Shown here: positions 32,516-41,377 of the stretch, piece by piece
Layout of the letters: each line of letters opens with the position of its first letter
How positions within the stretch are numbered: the stretch's first letter is position 1
Assembly: GCF_008326305.1 (NCBI RefSeq)
Contig: NZ_BIXY01000061.1
Location: 1-42,828, forward strand
DNA from: Dictyobacter arantiisoli
GTDB taxonomy: Bacteria > Chloroflexota > Ktedonobacteria > Ktedonobacterales > Ktedonobacteraceae
Reading direction: 5' to 3'
Length of the DNA: 42,828 bases
The notes under the pieces: model-generated
Told to the model about the DNA's origin: nothing
What the model saw: the letters and a program-made list of their open reading frames with translations, nothing else
Database searches by the model: none
Position numbers and translations under genes: made by a program

Positions 32516-33421
32516 ATGAGCTATATTGTATATAAGTCTTCTTTTATTACTGATAAGTCCGGACGAGCGATCTTGCAAGCGATGATCCAAGGAGAGCACG
32601 ATCCCGAAATCCTGGCAGACTTGGCACGAGGACGCTTGCGAGAGAAGCGCAACGAGTTGAAGGAAGCAGTCCAAGGAACGCTTTCAGATCATCATCGCTT
32701 CTTGCTGGGAAGTCAACTTCGCCAGATCGACTTTCTCGATGGACAATTGAGAGAGTTGGATCAAGAGATTGCCCAACGTCTCGGTCTTCCTGGGGGACCA
32801 GATGATCCAGACCCACTCGAAGACCAATCAGTTGGGAAGAAGGCCCCTCCCCAGGAGCCACCAGAAGCCTCTCTTGCTGTTGCGCCTTCTCTTGAACTAA
32901 TTGCACCATCTGACAAGAAACTCACGAATGCTCAGGTTCTCGACTTCCTGGACCAAATTCCTGGCATCAACCTTCGCATTGGGGAGATCGTGATTGCCGA
33001 AGTGGGTAGGGGAGTGGATCGCTTTGCGAGCGAGGACCAACTCGTCTCCTGGGCTGGCTTGTGCCCAGAAGCCAAGATTAGTGCAGGCAAACGGCTCAGC
33101 AACAAAACGGGCAAAGGAAACCGCTGGCTTCGTCAAGCCCTCGTTGAAGCGGCAAGCGCGGCTGCCCGCAGTAAGAAGACGTTCCTGGGAGCCTACTTCC
33201 AACGATTGCGCAAACGGATGGGATACAAAAAAGCCATTGTCGCTCTGGCTCACCGCATTCTGGTGATTATCTATCACTTACTTCATGAGCAGCAACCGTA
33301 TCGTGAACTAGGGCCGGAGCACCTCCAGGATCAAACGGCAGAAGCTTCCAAACGGTGGGCTCTCCGACGCCTGGAGCAATTGGGCTATCAAGTGACCTTG
33401 CAGGAAGCAGAGGTGGCTTAA
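32516..33421 (+). pseudogene. IS110 family transposase, 5' truncated (catalytic DEDD domain missing)
   Basis: 301 residues. From about residue 13 (DKSGRAILQAMIQGEHDPEI) it matches the second half of IS110-type transposases: linker, coiled-coil region (QLRQIDFLDGQLRELDQEIA), and the C-terminal domain with LDQIPGINLRIGEIVIAEVG, LVSWAGLCPEAKISAGKRLS, the conserved serine region, and RLRKRMGYKKAIVALAHRIL. Family members have about 100-150 more residues at the N-terminus holding the DEDD nuclease, which are absent. The first dozen residues (MSYIVYKSSFIT) look like flanking DNA. It cannot be an active transposase alone. Confidence 0.85.
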
Positions 33422-33456
33422 GTCACCTCTGGAACCTCTCTTTTCAGAAGAATAAA

Positions 33457-33511
33457 TATTACTATGTGATGCAGAAAAGTCCTTTAGATTTTTCTGCATC
33501 ACATAGTAATA
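33457..33511. repeat. Palindrome of the post-stop family, third copy
   Basis: 22-bp arms (33457-33478 and 33490-33511) with an 11-nt loop, 35 nt past the IS110 stop. The core TATGTGATGCAGAAAAG matches copy B's TATGTGATGTAGAAAAG, and the changed base is complemented in the other arm. The conserved tail of copies A and B is missing here. Confidence 0.8.
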
Positions 33512-33537
33512 AGAACACAGGTGGGTTTCCCCTGTGA

Positions 33538-34578
33538 TCAAGCCTGGGGGTTGACCATGACTTTGATGGCTTTGCGATTGTCCATGGCAACATAGCCCTC
33601 GGGAACATCATCCAGATTGATGCTCATGTCGAGGACGGGGGAAGGATCAATGGTGCCGTTGAGTATGTGTTTGAGGAGTTTGGGTAGATACGCCCGCACA
33701 GGCGCGACTCCACCACGTAGCGCGACATTCGCCATGAACATCCTGAGCATATTAATCTCTTTGCCGGTCGGGACGCCAACAAAACCGACATAGCTGCCGG
33801 GGCGTGCCATACCCAGCGACTGATTCAGGGAATCCTGAGTGCCGACGCATTCGAGTACGGCCTCGGCTCCTCCTTTGGTCATCTCCTGTACCTCTTTGAC
33901 TGCTTCCTCACCTGTTTTCCTGACCAGTTTAGTGGCACCGAATTGCTCGGCGACCTTGAGGCGCTTTTCCTGATGTCCGACCATGATAATCTCTTGCGCA
34001 CCCATCAATTTCGCCGCCAGGATACCACAGAGGCCGACCGCGCCATCGCCTACAATCGCGGCAGTTCCGCCCGGGCGCACTCCTGCCGCCAGCGCTGCAT
34101 GATAGCCCGTGCCCATGACATCGGTCAGAGGCAAGATCTTCTTCAGCATGGCTTCATCGTTCTTCACCTCTGCAGGAAGCACAACCAGCGTGCCATCGGC
34201 CCAGGGAGTGCGCACGGCCTCCCCCTGCCCACCATCATTTTCAGTCCCACCCCAGACCGAGCCATGGATGCAGGAGGTTTGCAGGCCCTTCTGACAAAAC
34301 TCGCAGGTGCCATCTGAAATCACAAAGGGCGAGATCACGAGATCCCCTTTCTTCATGGTCTTCACCTCAGATCCCACCTCCTCCACAATCCCCATCAACT
34401 CATGGCCCATCCGCGCGCCATCGGGCATCTTTTGCACTCCCCGATACGGCCACAGGTCCGAACCACAGATACAGGCCAGACTGACACGCAGCACGGCATC
34501 TGTTGGCTGCTCAATCTTAGGATCAGGCACATTTTCGACCCGCATATCGCGAGGACCATGGTACACAGTTGCACGCAT
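33538..34578 (-). CDS. Zinc-dependent alcohol dehydrogenase family protein
   Basis: 346 residues. Catalytic zinc ligands: CICGSD (Cys, about residue 38) and GHELMGIVEEVG (His/Glu, about 59). CEFCQKGLQTSC is a partial structural-zinc cluster with three cysteines where four is usual. The Rossmann motif is IVGDGAVGLCGILAAKLMGA (about residue 173). Start ATG 34578 has AAGGAG. It resembles the glutathione-independent formaldehyde and sorbitol dehydrogenase group, though the substrate cannot be told. It stands alone; the palindrome at 33457 lies beyond its 3' end. Confidence 0.9.
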   Translation of the reverse strand: MRATVYHGPRDMRVENVPDPKIEQPTDAVLRVSLACICGSDLWPYRGVQKMPDGARMGHELMGIVEEVGSEVKTMKKGDLVISPFVISDGTCEFCQKGLQTSCIHGSVWGGTENDGGQGEAVRTPWADGTLVVLPAEVKNDEAMLKKILPLTDVMGTGYHAALAAGVRPGGTAAIVGDGAVGLCGILAAKLMGAQEIIMVGHQEKRLKVAEQFGATKLVRKTGEEAVKEVQEMTKGGAEAVLECVGTQDSLNQSLGMARPGSYVGFVGVPTGKEINMLRMFMANVALRGGVAPVRAYLPKLLKHILNGTIDPSPVLDMSINLDDVPEGYVAMDNRKAIKVMVNPQA

Positions 34579-34729
34579 TGAAAAACTCCTTTGTATGCTA
34601 TGGAATTCTCTGTTATTTGCAACGCAAGTCTGCTTTCGTCTCCCATGATATCACATCGCTTCTGACGCTATCTCTTGTTTTACCTCTACAATGGTTCAAA
34701 TCATTCTGCCCATCCTGCAACAAAGGATG

Positions 34730-35704
34730 TTATTGTTTATTGATGTTGATGGCTCCGATATTGTTTTTAAGATGGAGATGGATATGGCTCTCGGTGTTGG
34801 CAGGGTTATCATTGGAATTGAATTCGTTGCTTACTTTGCCAATGTTGGTCTTGCTATCCAGTGCAAAGATCTGGTCGGCTGGAAAGGTGAGATTGATGGC
34901 TCCAGTGTTGTCCTCGAAGGTGTAGTCGCCGTCGTTGGTGATTGAGCCCTGGAAGGTGATGTCCCCAATGTTCTCGCGAATACTGGATGTCCCTGTCAGG
35001 GTGCTGTCCTCAATCTCGACTTTGCCGGTATTATCTTTTACATCCATGGTACCGCTCACACCGTTGATAGTGATATTGCCGAGATTGAGGGAGGACTGGA
35101 TGTTGCTATTGGCGGGTAGAGTGACATCAATATCGACATTCTTGTTATGCATGAAGTCAGATCCAGATGTCTTCTGTTCATTAACAGTGATGGTGTTGGA
35201 ATTGCTGTCCTGTGTGCTTTCGACATTGACCGCGTGTGATTGATTGAACAGTCCGCTATCTTTCTCGGTGGCTGTGACCGTCACCGTATCGCTCGCGCCC
35301 GTATGGAATCTTATGGAGCCTACCTGGGCATTAACGATGATCTTTGGCATGGCCCCCACGGTAAAGGTGCGTGTTGGATACAAGGTAGCGTGGTTACCAG
35401 TGACATTAGTGGCAAAGTTAAATGCACCCCCTAGCACGAGCAGGAGCAAGATGATGGACGCAGCGATCCACAGACGTCGTGGACGCCGACGACGCTGCGA
35501 CTGTGGATAAATCTTCTGGCCTTCATATCCCTCCATCCGTTGCCGCATCGCCGCTGCATAGCCCGCTTGATAAGCCTCTGTATCCTGTAACGGCTCCCGC
35601 TCCTGAGCCTGCCGCTGCTCGCGGGGATCGTTATTCATCATATACGACGTATCGGCAATATTGGCAGCCTGCTCGCGCCGTTCAAATTCCGACTGCTGAT
35701 TCAT
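34730..35704 (-). CDS. DUF4097-type beta-helix membrane protein
   Basis: 324 residues. A charged cytoplasmic N-terminus (about 75 residues, Gln/Arg-rich, QAGYAAAMRQRMEGYE) is followed by one membrane segment (LWIAASIILLLLVLGGAFNF, about residues 78-97) and an outside domain of short beta repeats: NLGNITINGVSGTMDVKDNT, GKVEIEDSTLTGTSSIREN, GDITFQGSITNDGDYTFEDN, typical of DUF4097 (putative adhesin). Start ATG 35704 has AAAGGGA. Members are common in Gram-positives and Chloroflexota, often near envelope-stress regulators; none is adjacent here. Confidence 0.88.
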   Translation of the reverse strand: MNQQSEFERREQAANIADTSYMMNNDPREQRQAQEREPLQDTEAYQAGYAAAMRQRMEGYEGQKIYPQSQRRRRPRRLWIAASIILLLLVLGGAFNFATNVTGNHATLYPTRTFTVGAMPKIIVNAQVGSIRFHTGASDTVTVTATEKDSGLFNQSHAVNVESTQDSNSNTITVNEQKTSGSDFMHNKNVDIDVTLPANSNIQSSLNLGNITINGVSGTMDVKDNTGKVEIEDSTLTGTSSIRENIGDITFQGSITNDGDYTFEDNTGAINLTFPADQIFALDSKTNIGKVSNEFNSNDNPANTESHIHLHLKNNIGAININKQ

Positions 35705-35867
35705 GCACTATCCCTTTCGAGAATCGATAAATTCTAGCGCCTATTCTATAAAATTGCGTGTATTATGTTCGATTAACAAAGATAGTACGTATCAATACAG
35801 CTCAGGTTGCATAATATCCTTACCCATCGCGCATGAAAAGTCCAAACACGTAGGTGCGGCCCGACGT

Positions 35868-36195
35868 CCACCTACTCCAACAAATGGAGGTGAAGCAAGA
35901 ACTCCCTGCCTGCCGACGGAGTCTGGGTACGGATGCTGGTGTGCTTGCAAGCGTTTTTTTGGGTGCACTACCATACCGCTTCATGAAGAGGAATGAAGGC
36001 GAGAGGAGCTATCCGTAGGAGCCACCCTTCACGGGTGGAGGGTCACGACCCTCTCGCACTGGCTCTCCTTCCCGCCTGCTCTGGTGGGGCTTTGGGGCGC
36101 AATGGCAATGCCCCTCCACCCGTGAAGGGTGGCTCCTACGGATGCATCGGCGTTCCCCATGCTCCCTCTTTCCATTCATTTGTTGGAGTAGGTGG
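35868..36195. repeat. Middle element with CCACCTACTCC ends
   Basis: Perfect 19-bp ends: CCACCTACTCCAACAAATG (35868-35886) and its complement (36177-36195). It sits inside the left end of the outer element; CCGA(C/G)G occurs at both junctions, which suggests a short target duplication. It carries a third element inside. A second copy without that inner piece lies at 42558 in opposite orientation. Confidence 0.8.
36011..36143. repeat. Innermost element with perfect 32-bp inverted ends
   Basis: ATCCGTAGGAGCCACCCTTC and on for 32 bp (36011-36042), repeated inverted without mismatch at 36112-36143, 133 bp overall. Absent from the related site near 42615, where the flanks run straight through, so it was inserted later. 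A single half with four changes lies at 37589. Confidence 0.85.
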
Positions 36196-36400
36196 CCGAG
36201 GCCGCAACGGAGGTCCGCATTCCACTTCCACGTACACATATCTCGCCTGTAGACGGTAGGACCCTGCATACGCCAACCATTGTGCGGAGGCACGTGACAG
36301 AGCGTTGAGGTGAGATTGCTGTACGAGGAACGGGAAAGCGGGACTCACTAGCGTTCGTGCCGCACCTACGTTTTTATTGATTATTGACGGTATTGAGCAT

Positions 36401-37474
36401 TCAGGCCTGGTTGTCTTCCCAGACGATGGCTACTTTGCCGCATTTGCCGCTATCGAAGAGTTCGTAGGCTTCGCGGGCCTGATCGAGGGTGAAGCGGTGC
36501 GTGACCATGATTTCAGGATGCAGGTTCCAGCGGACAAGATGCTCAAGGAGATCTTCCATCTGGGGGACACTACAGACCCAGGAGCCATGCAGGGTGAGTT
36601 GTTTGTGCAGGAGCAGAGGACTGGGTTCAAAGGAGACGCTGCCACCTTCGCCGACATAGACGACACGCCCCCACTCACGGGCGAGTTCGAGGCAGGTGTG
36701 GCGTGCGGTGGCATTGCCGGAACAGTCGATGGCGACTTCAAAGCCATTGCCCTGGGTCAGGGAGCGCAGGGTATCCAGGGCCTTGACGTCTCTGGAGTCA
36801 ACCACTTCGGTGAAGCCAAGCTTCTGGAAGAACTCGATACGCTCAGGTATGGCTTCGGCTCCTACAACACGTGCGCCCATGGCGCGGCAGAGCAGCGCGG
36901 TACCAATCCCAACCGGACCCAATCCGGTGATCAGGACGGTATCGCGCCCCGATACGCTGGCGCGCAGACAGGCCGCATAGGCGGTTCCCAGGCCACAGGC
37001 CACCATGGCACCATCCAGATAACTCAACTCGTCGGGGAGGGCGACCAGGGTGCGTTCCTCGGCCAGCAAGAAATCGGCGTGTCCACCGTTGCGCTGCCAG
37101 CCATAGGCGGCACGTCCACCTTCAACACCCACCTCTTCCGTACAACTGATCATCCAGCCATTACGGCAATTGTGGCACTGCCCGCAGCCCGCGATATGAT
37201 ACAGGACCACGCGATCACCGGCCTTAAAGCGCGTCACATCAGGTCCCACGCGCTCAATGATGCCACAGGGCTCGTGTCCCGCGATCACCCCCTGGTACGC
37301 CTCTGGCCCATGACCCTGATCGGTTGGTCGATAGATCGCACGCAGATCGCTCCCGCAGAGCGACGATGCCTTCATGCGTACCAAGACCTGCCCATGACCT
37401 GGCTCCGGCACCGGAAAATCCCGAAATTCTAATTGTCGATTGCCTGGTAAAACAACGCCAGTCATCTTTGACAT
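36401..37474 (-). CDS. Zinc-dependent alcohol dehydrogenase (threonine/sorbitol dehydrogenase-like)
   Basis: 357 residues with both zinc sites complete: catalytic LCGSD (about residue 39) and AGHEPCGIIERVG, structural CGQCHNCRNGWMISC (four Cys). Rossmann motif ITGLGPVGIGTALLCRAMGA (about 182). The C-terminal part, VTHRFTLDQAREAYELFDSG, is typical of the TDH/SDH branch. Start 37474 has AAGGAG 12 nt upstream; ATG three codons later is possible. It is single, between the nested repeat and a half repeat. Likely oxidises a polyol, sugar or threonine; exact substrate unknown. Confidence 0.9.
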   Translation of the reverse strand: MSKMTGVVLPGNRQLEFRDFPVPEPGHGQVLVRMKASSLCGSDLRAIYRPTDQGHGPEAYQGVIAGHEPCGIIERVGPDVTRFKAGDRVVLYHIAGCGQCHNCRNGWMISCTEEVGVEGGRAAYGWQRNGGHADFLLAEERTLVALPDELSYLDGAMVACGLGTAYAACLRASVSGRDTVLITGLGPVGIGTALLCRAMGARVVGAEAIPERIEFFQKLGFTEVVDSRDVKALDTLRSLTQGNGFEVAIDCSGNATARHTCLELAREWGRVVYVGEGGSVSFEPSPLLLHKQLTLHGSWVCSVPQMEDLLEHLVRWNLHPEIMVTHRFTLDQAREAYELFDSGKCGKVAIVWEDNQA

Positions 37475-37588
37475 AATAAAGCATGCTCCTTATCGAAATA
37501 GCAATTATCGGTAATCAGAATCAATACCTGGCTATTATAGCGCACGCTTCATTTGTATGCATACCCAAATGAAATCGTTTTCTGAGTT

Positions 37589-37620
37589 CCCCTCACCCGT
37601 GAAGGGCGGCTGCTACGGAG
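37589..37620. repeat. Half copy of the innermost element, supplying a stop codon
   Basis: CCCTCACCCGTGAAGGGCGG and on to CTACGGA matches one end of the element at 36011. The minus-strand gene that follows ends inside it: its last codons (CCG TAG) are element sequence. Confidence 0.7.
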
Positions 37621-38962
37621 CCTGATCTGGTATCGTTTGCCTCCAGATGAGCTTGTTGTGCTGGTCGTAGAGCTCGGCCTGCATAGGTAGCTTGATCTGC
37701 TGCTCCGGCCTGCAGGCAAAAAAGACATAGCCATCCTCCACGGCATCCTCAAGCTGCTGGCCCGCTTGATTGATCAGGCGCACGCGCTTGATATGAAAGC
37801 CATTATCGATCACATGCCCGTAGGCCGTCTGCAAAAGCTGCTGATTACCGAAGATGGTCCAGCTCACGGTAAGAAAGATCAAGGGATGATCGCGCACGGG
37901 TGCCACGAGCTTGAACCACTGATTTTGCATATCGATGCTGCTCCCGCCACTGATGAAGTGCCAGGTGCCATCCTCATTTTGTTGCAAGAGGAAGACAAAG
38001 CGCTGCTGCTCACGATTAATCCCCTGGAAGGTGGCTTCATAGAGCTTCCAGCCTGCGGTACTCTTCTCGCGTAAGAATTGGAGGGTGGCGAAATCTATGT
38101 TCCCATAGAACTCATGCTGCTTTCCCAGGTGTTCTACCACAGCTTGCCTGGCTAGAACATCGCGATTGGGTAGCTCCTGGCGCGGTGGTACGTGTGGTAC
38201 GTGTGGTACGTGTGAAACGGGTGGGATTGGCCTGCGGGCATAGGTGCGATACAGTGCGTTGGAGTGGCTGCCCTGCTTCTCTTTTGCATCGGTAGAGAGG
38301 GATGGTCTGTTTCGCGGGCTTGACTGTCCCACGAGTTCTGCGACCGCTGCTCGCACGCGCCCCCAAAATTCTTCTGGCTCTGGCTGACCATCCTGAATCG
38401 TCATCAAGAGCGTCGCCGGGGGGATCAGACAATCGAGCGGCAACTCGTAGCGGATTAAATAGATTGTCAGAGGAGGAATAAGTGCATGATAGGGACGCAA
38501 TTCATCGTAGAGTCGCTTGCCAGACTGTTGTTCCGCGTTGCGCAGCGCCCTGCCAAATTCAAGTGCACGCTTCTTACGCTGGCTGGCGACTGATGTATAT
38601 TGCCCCCACAGCTCTGCCAATCTTTCTCGCACTGCTTGATTGCCATCCCAGACAACGTAAGGATACTGTGGCTCAAGGACTTGTCGCGCTGACAGATTCT
38701 GAAGAGGCTTGAGTGGATTGGTGGCAGCAAGCCGTTGGAGAGCTTGTTTTTGTGCGCTTTGTTGATGTATCACCTGCTGTAGCCAGACCTCCCAATCCCT
38801 GGCGGTAAGCCCGGCGGCCCGTAATGAGCTGTCTCTGTTGACATGTTGATCAAATGGGGGAACATGGAGTCCATCAGCCTGTAAGGTCCAGATGCAGAAA
38901 TCAATCATACCATCAAAATCGATACTATAGGACCAGGCATTGGATGAATGGAGCATTTGCAT
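37613..38962 (-). CDS. Uncharacterised 449-residue protein
   Basis: Not recognised. No signal peptide or membrane segment. The first 200 residues are mostly helical and Gln/Leu-rich (WEVWLQQVIHQQSAQKQALQ; RERLAELWGQYTSVASQRKK). A Pro/His linker (VSHVPHVPHVPP) comes from a 9-bp tandem repeat near 38190. The last 160 residues look like a mixed alpha/beta domain (LYEATFQGINREQQRFVFLL; GTWHFISGG; DGYVFFACRPEQQIKLPMQA) with a beta-sandwich feel. The natural C-terminus may be lost because the stop lies in an inserted repeat half. The ribosome binding site is AGAGAG before ATG 38962. No operon partner. Confidence 0.7.
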   Translation of the reverse strand: MQMLHSSNAWSYSIDFDGMIDFCIWTLQADGLHVPPFDQHVNRDSSLRAAGLTARDWEVWLQQVIHQQSAQKQALQRLAATNPLKPLQNLSARQVLEPQYPYVVWDGNQAVRERLAELWGQYTSVASQRKKRALEFGRALRNAEQQSGKRLYDELRPYHALIPPLTIYLIRYELPLDCLIPPATLLMTIQDGQPEPEEFWGRVRAAVAELVGQSSPRNRPSLSTDAKEKQGSHSNALYRTYARRPIPPVSHVPHVPHVPPRQELPNRDVLARQAVVEHLGKQHEFYGNIDFATLQFLREKSTAGWKLYEATFQGINREQQRFVFLLQQNEDGTWHFISGGSSIDMQNQWFKLVAPVRDHPLIFLTVSWTIFGNQQLLQTAYGHVIDNGFHIKRVRLINQAGQQLEDAVEDGYVFFACRPEQQIKLPMQAELYDQHNKLIWRQTIPDQAP

Positions 38963-39298
38963 AGCAACTCTCTCCCGTCATAGATAGCAATAAATAAAAG
39001 TTATTCATAGAAAGATGAACAAGAGATAGGATTCCAATGCTTTTTTATGCAGCACATAAATATATATTTAGTATACGTGCAATGTTTTGCAATGTTGTAT
39101 ATCATTTTGACACGATAAGTTATCGATATCTTATTATGCGTTATGCGAATCGCTTGATGGTGCTGTAAGAGTGTAGCAATGCTGCAAAAAGATGCAGCAC
39201 TCTTTTGTTGCTCATTATTCTGCAGGGGAAATACAATTTTTGCCCATGTCGGCAGGATGCACTTTACTGGTTATGCTTCCCTCCATTGCAACGGGGAA
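38963..39298. other. AT-rich intergenic region
   Basis: No supported gene. GCTGCA/TGCAGC with flanking GAGTG/ACTC (39168-39206) forms a hairpin with CTTTT behind it on the plus strand, possibly a bidirectional terminator. The left part holds the promoter of the minus-strand gene at 38962. Confidence 0.4.
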
Positions 39299-39889
39299 TC
39301 AGGAGATTTTATGCGAAATGGTATATTTCTTGCTTGCTTTTGTCTGTGGCACGCGTACGCGTGAGAGCGTGAGTGAGGGTGTTTTCTCGCCCAGACTGAG
39401 CGAGTGTATCACTTCATAGCGGATCGAGAGATGGGATTTATTCAGTTCATAGAGGATCACCACGCCACCGCACCAGACGATTCCGACACCGCCCAGGAAG
39501 GTCATAAAGGCGACGGTCGCAATTGAATCTGAATGTTGCATTGCCGCCATGGCAAGCAAAAACATACTGATCACAAAGATCATAATCGCGATCCCGATCA
39601 GGAGCGCGGCATCGTGGATCAATTTATGGCGGCGCAGCAGGTGGGGAAGTTGTGCGTCAATTTCATCGATGCGTATCTTACAAAACTCATCCATCGTCCC
39701 AATCGCCTCCTCCAGGGTGTTTTCAGTGGTGCGCAGGAGATCAAAACGCTCCTGAGTCATCGCACGCATACGCACACTGATGCCATCATAGCGTTGGAGT
39801 TGTCCATTCAGGAAGAGAATACAGCACGAGATCATTACAACAGGTGCAACAATAAGACTAATAGTACGAATAAGATCGGTCATGTCCAT
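39299..39889 (-). CDS. DUF2721-like membrane protein
   Basis: 196 residues from ATG 39889 (AAGGA 12 nt upstream; a longer frame adds 26 residues with no ribosome binding site). The N-terminal pattern IRTISLIVAPVVMISCCILF followed by RMRAMTQERFDLL is typical of DUF2721, with membrane segments at about residues 8-28, 97-118 and 125-148. The middle is a helical, acidic part (ENTLEEAIGTMDEFCKIRID). The C-terminal 30 residues are basic and cytoplasmic. Function unknown; no partner gene. Confidence 0.75.
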   Translation of the reverse strand: MDMTDLIRTISLIVAPVVMISCCILFLNGQLQRYDGISVRMRAMTQERFDLLRTTENTLEEAIGTMDEFCKIRIDEIDAQLPHLLRRHKLIHDAALLIGIAIMIFVISMFLLAMAAMQHSDSIATVAFMTFLGGVGIVWCGGVVILYELNKSHLSIRYEVIHSLSLGEKTPSLTLSRVRVPQTKASKKYTISHKIS

Positions 39890-40323
39890 GAGATTAATAA
39901 TCCTTCTGGCAAAGAGTGAGAGATAATTGCAAACAAGCTCAGCAATGTTCAGGAGAGAAAAACTCAAACAAGGGAGCTATAAAATTATTATTATTATTAA
40001 ATAAATATTTCATTTTGTCGATAAGCAAATAAGCTTATCACAGTTATAGTGAATGTAGCTCTATTTCTGATAGATAGAATCGTAAAAAAATAAAATTCAG
40101 CTACTCTTTCAAAACGCACGTTTTCAACATTCTCACCAAACTGCACCTCGCAGATCGCACGCAGGCCGCCATCTATGCTCTCCAGCAGCGCCTGGTTCAC
40201 TCACAAAAGCACAGAAACACCGGTCAAGTAATGGGAAGAGAGAAACCAAATCAAGGACATGTTATCGTACATGATGCCACTACTCATAGCGACGAGGCAA
40301 TCCCTTGCACTTTTCTCAGAAGC
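39890..40323. other. Intergenic stretch with one doubtful frame
   Basis: A minus-strand frame at 39997-40200 starts LLESIDGGLRAICEVQFGEN, which looks protein-like, but then turns into AT-rich, low-quality sequence. It may be the start of a decayed gene. No other gene seen. Confidence 0.3.
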
Positions 40324-41262
40324 TTACATTTCCTCAACCTCTGTCGCGGTATTTGTACGCCGCCCCAGCACCTCGTGTGCAACGGCAAGAAATTCCTGGA
40401 CCAGGGGAGGGATGTCTTTTCGACGCCACACCAGAACCGTTTCGATGGCACCATCCCCATCGAGATCGACAAGAGGACGATAAACGATCCCTAGATTGCG
40501 GATGTCTGCTGCTGAAGCAGGCACAATGGCAATACCCAGGTTTGCAGCCACCAGCCCAAGTTGCATACGAATGTCAGGGACCTCTTGCGTAATGCGCGGA
40601 CTAAAGCCGCAGAGCTGAATGATCCGGTCGTAAAAAAAATGTGAAACCTGGCGTTGGCAAAAAATGAACGGTTCATTGCTCAGGGAATGGAGCGAGATGG
40701 ACGCCTGTGAAGCCAAGGGATGACGTTGTGCGAAAGCAGCAACGAGAGGAATACGCTCAATAACGACTGAATCTAGCTCGTCTGGTATCACCGAGGGGGA
40801 GAGGACAAAAACCACCTGGATCTGTTGCGCTTGTATGGCTTGCAGTTGGTCCTGGATCGTCACCTCTCGCAGGCGAATCTCCACAGCGGGAAAGCGCTGA
40901 CGGTAGATGGCCAGGATGTCAGACATCAGGGTGGTCGTTGTGCTCGTACTCTCGACATATCCAATGTCCAGCCGACCCGCCAGCCCGCGTTGTGCATCTT
41001 GCACCCGCGAGAGGGCATACTCCATCTGCTCAAGCACGCGTTGAGCTTCCTCCAGAAACACCTGGCCCGCGTTCGTCAGCGTCACGGTATGGTAATTCCG
41101 CTCGAAGAGCTGCACCCCTAAGGTCCGCTCCAACTGGCGAATCTGTTGACTTAAAGGCGGCTGTGCGATTTGCAATTTTTCGGCAGCTCGGCCAAAATGC
41201 AACTCTTGAGCGACGGCTAAGAAGTAGCGCAAATGGCGCAACTCGACATGCTGGCTATACAT
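40324..41262 (-). CDS. LysR family transcriptional regulator
   Basis: 312 residues. N-terminal winged HTH: LRHLRYFLAVAQELHFGRAA, then LQIAQPPLSQQIRQLERTLG (residues 8-65). The rest is the two-lobed effector domain: GRLDIGYVESTSTTTTLMSD; EVTIQDQLQAIQAQQIQVVF; and MQLGLVAANLGIAIVPASAA at the end. It belongs to the BenM/CatM-like group by its HFGRAAEKLQIAQPPLSQQI helix. Divergent from the dehydrogenase at 41378 with a 115-base gap, the classic LysR arrangement, so it likely activates that gene. Effector unknown. Confidence 0.92.
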   Translation of the reverse strand: MYSQHVELRHLRYFLAVAQELHFGRAAEKLQIAQPPLSQQIRQLERTLGVQLFERNYHTVTLTNAGQVFLEEAQRVLEQMEYALSRVQDAQRGLAGRLDIGYVESTSTTTTLMSDILAIYRQRFPAVEIRLREVTIQDQLQAIQAQQIQVVFVLSPSVIPDELDSVVIERIPLVAAFAQRHPLASQASISLHSLSNEPFIFCQRQVSHFFYDRIIQLCGFSPRITQEVPDIRMQLGLVAANLGIAIVPASAADIRNLGIVYRPLVDLDGDGAIETVLVWRRKDIPPLVQEFLAVAHEVLGRRTNTATEVEEM

Positions 41263-41292
41263 ATTATATCTCGCAGGGATAGGAACGATATA

Positions 41293-41322
41293 TTGGACAT
41301 ATTGCTAGTATAGCGCTATAGT
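41293..41322 (+). promoter_or_regulatory. Promoter and palindrome between the LysR and dehydrogenase genes
   Basis: TTGGAC (41293-41298), 17-18 nt, then CTATAG/TATAGT (41316-41322). The palindrome TATAGCGCTATA (41309-41320) overlaps the -10 box, so a bound regulator could block or reshape it. A LysR box (T-N11-A) is expected close by. Confidence 0.5.
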
Positions 41323-41377
41323 CAAGAGGACATCGGCAAGAAGCCTGATGATCGACATCTCTCATAAAGGAGAACAC

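Larger units (their letters stand above)
35848..36371. repeat. Nested inverted-repeat element, outer layer
   Basis: Ends ACGTAGGTGCGGCCCGACG and (other strand) ACGTAGGTGCGGCACGAACG. The right part shares an internal GTGACAGAGCGTTG and the GGTCCGC and GTACGAG landmarks with the 180-bp element at 16116, so it is the same family, interrupted near its left end by a second element (35868-36195). Confidence 0.8.
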
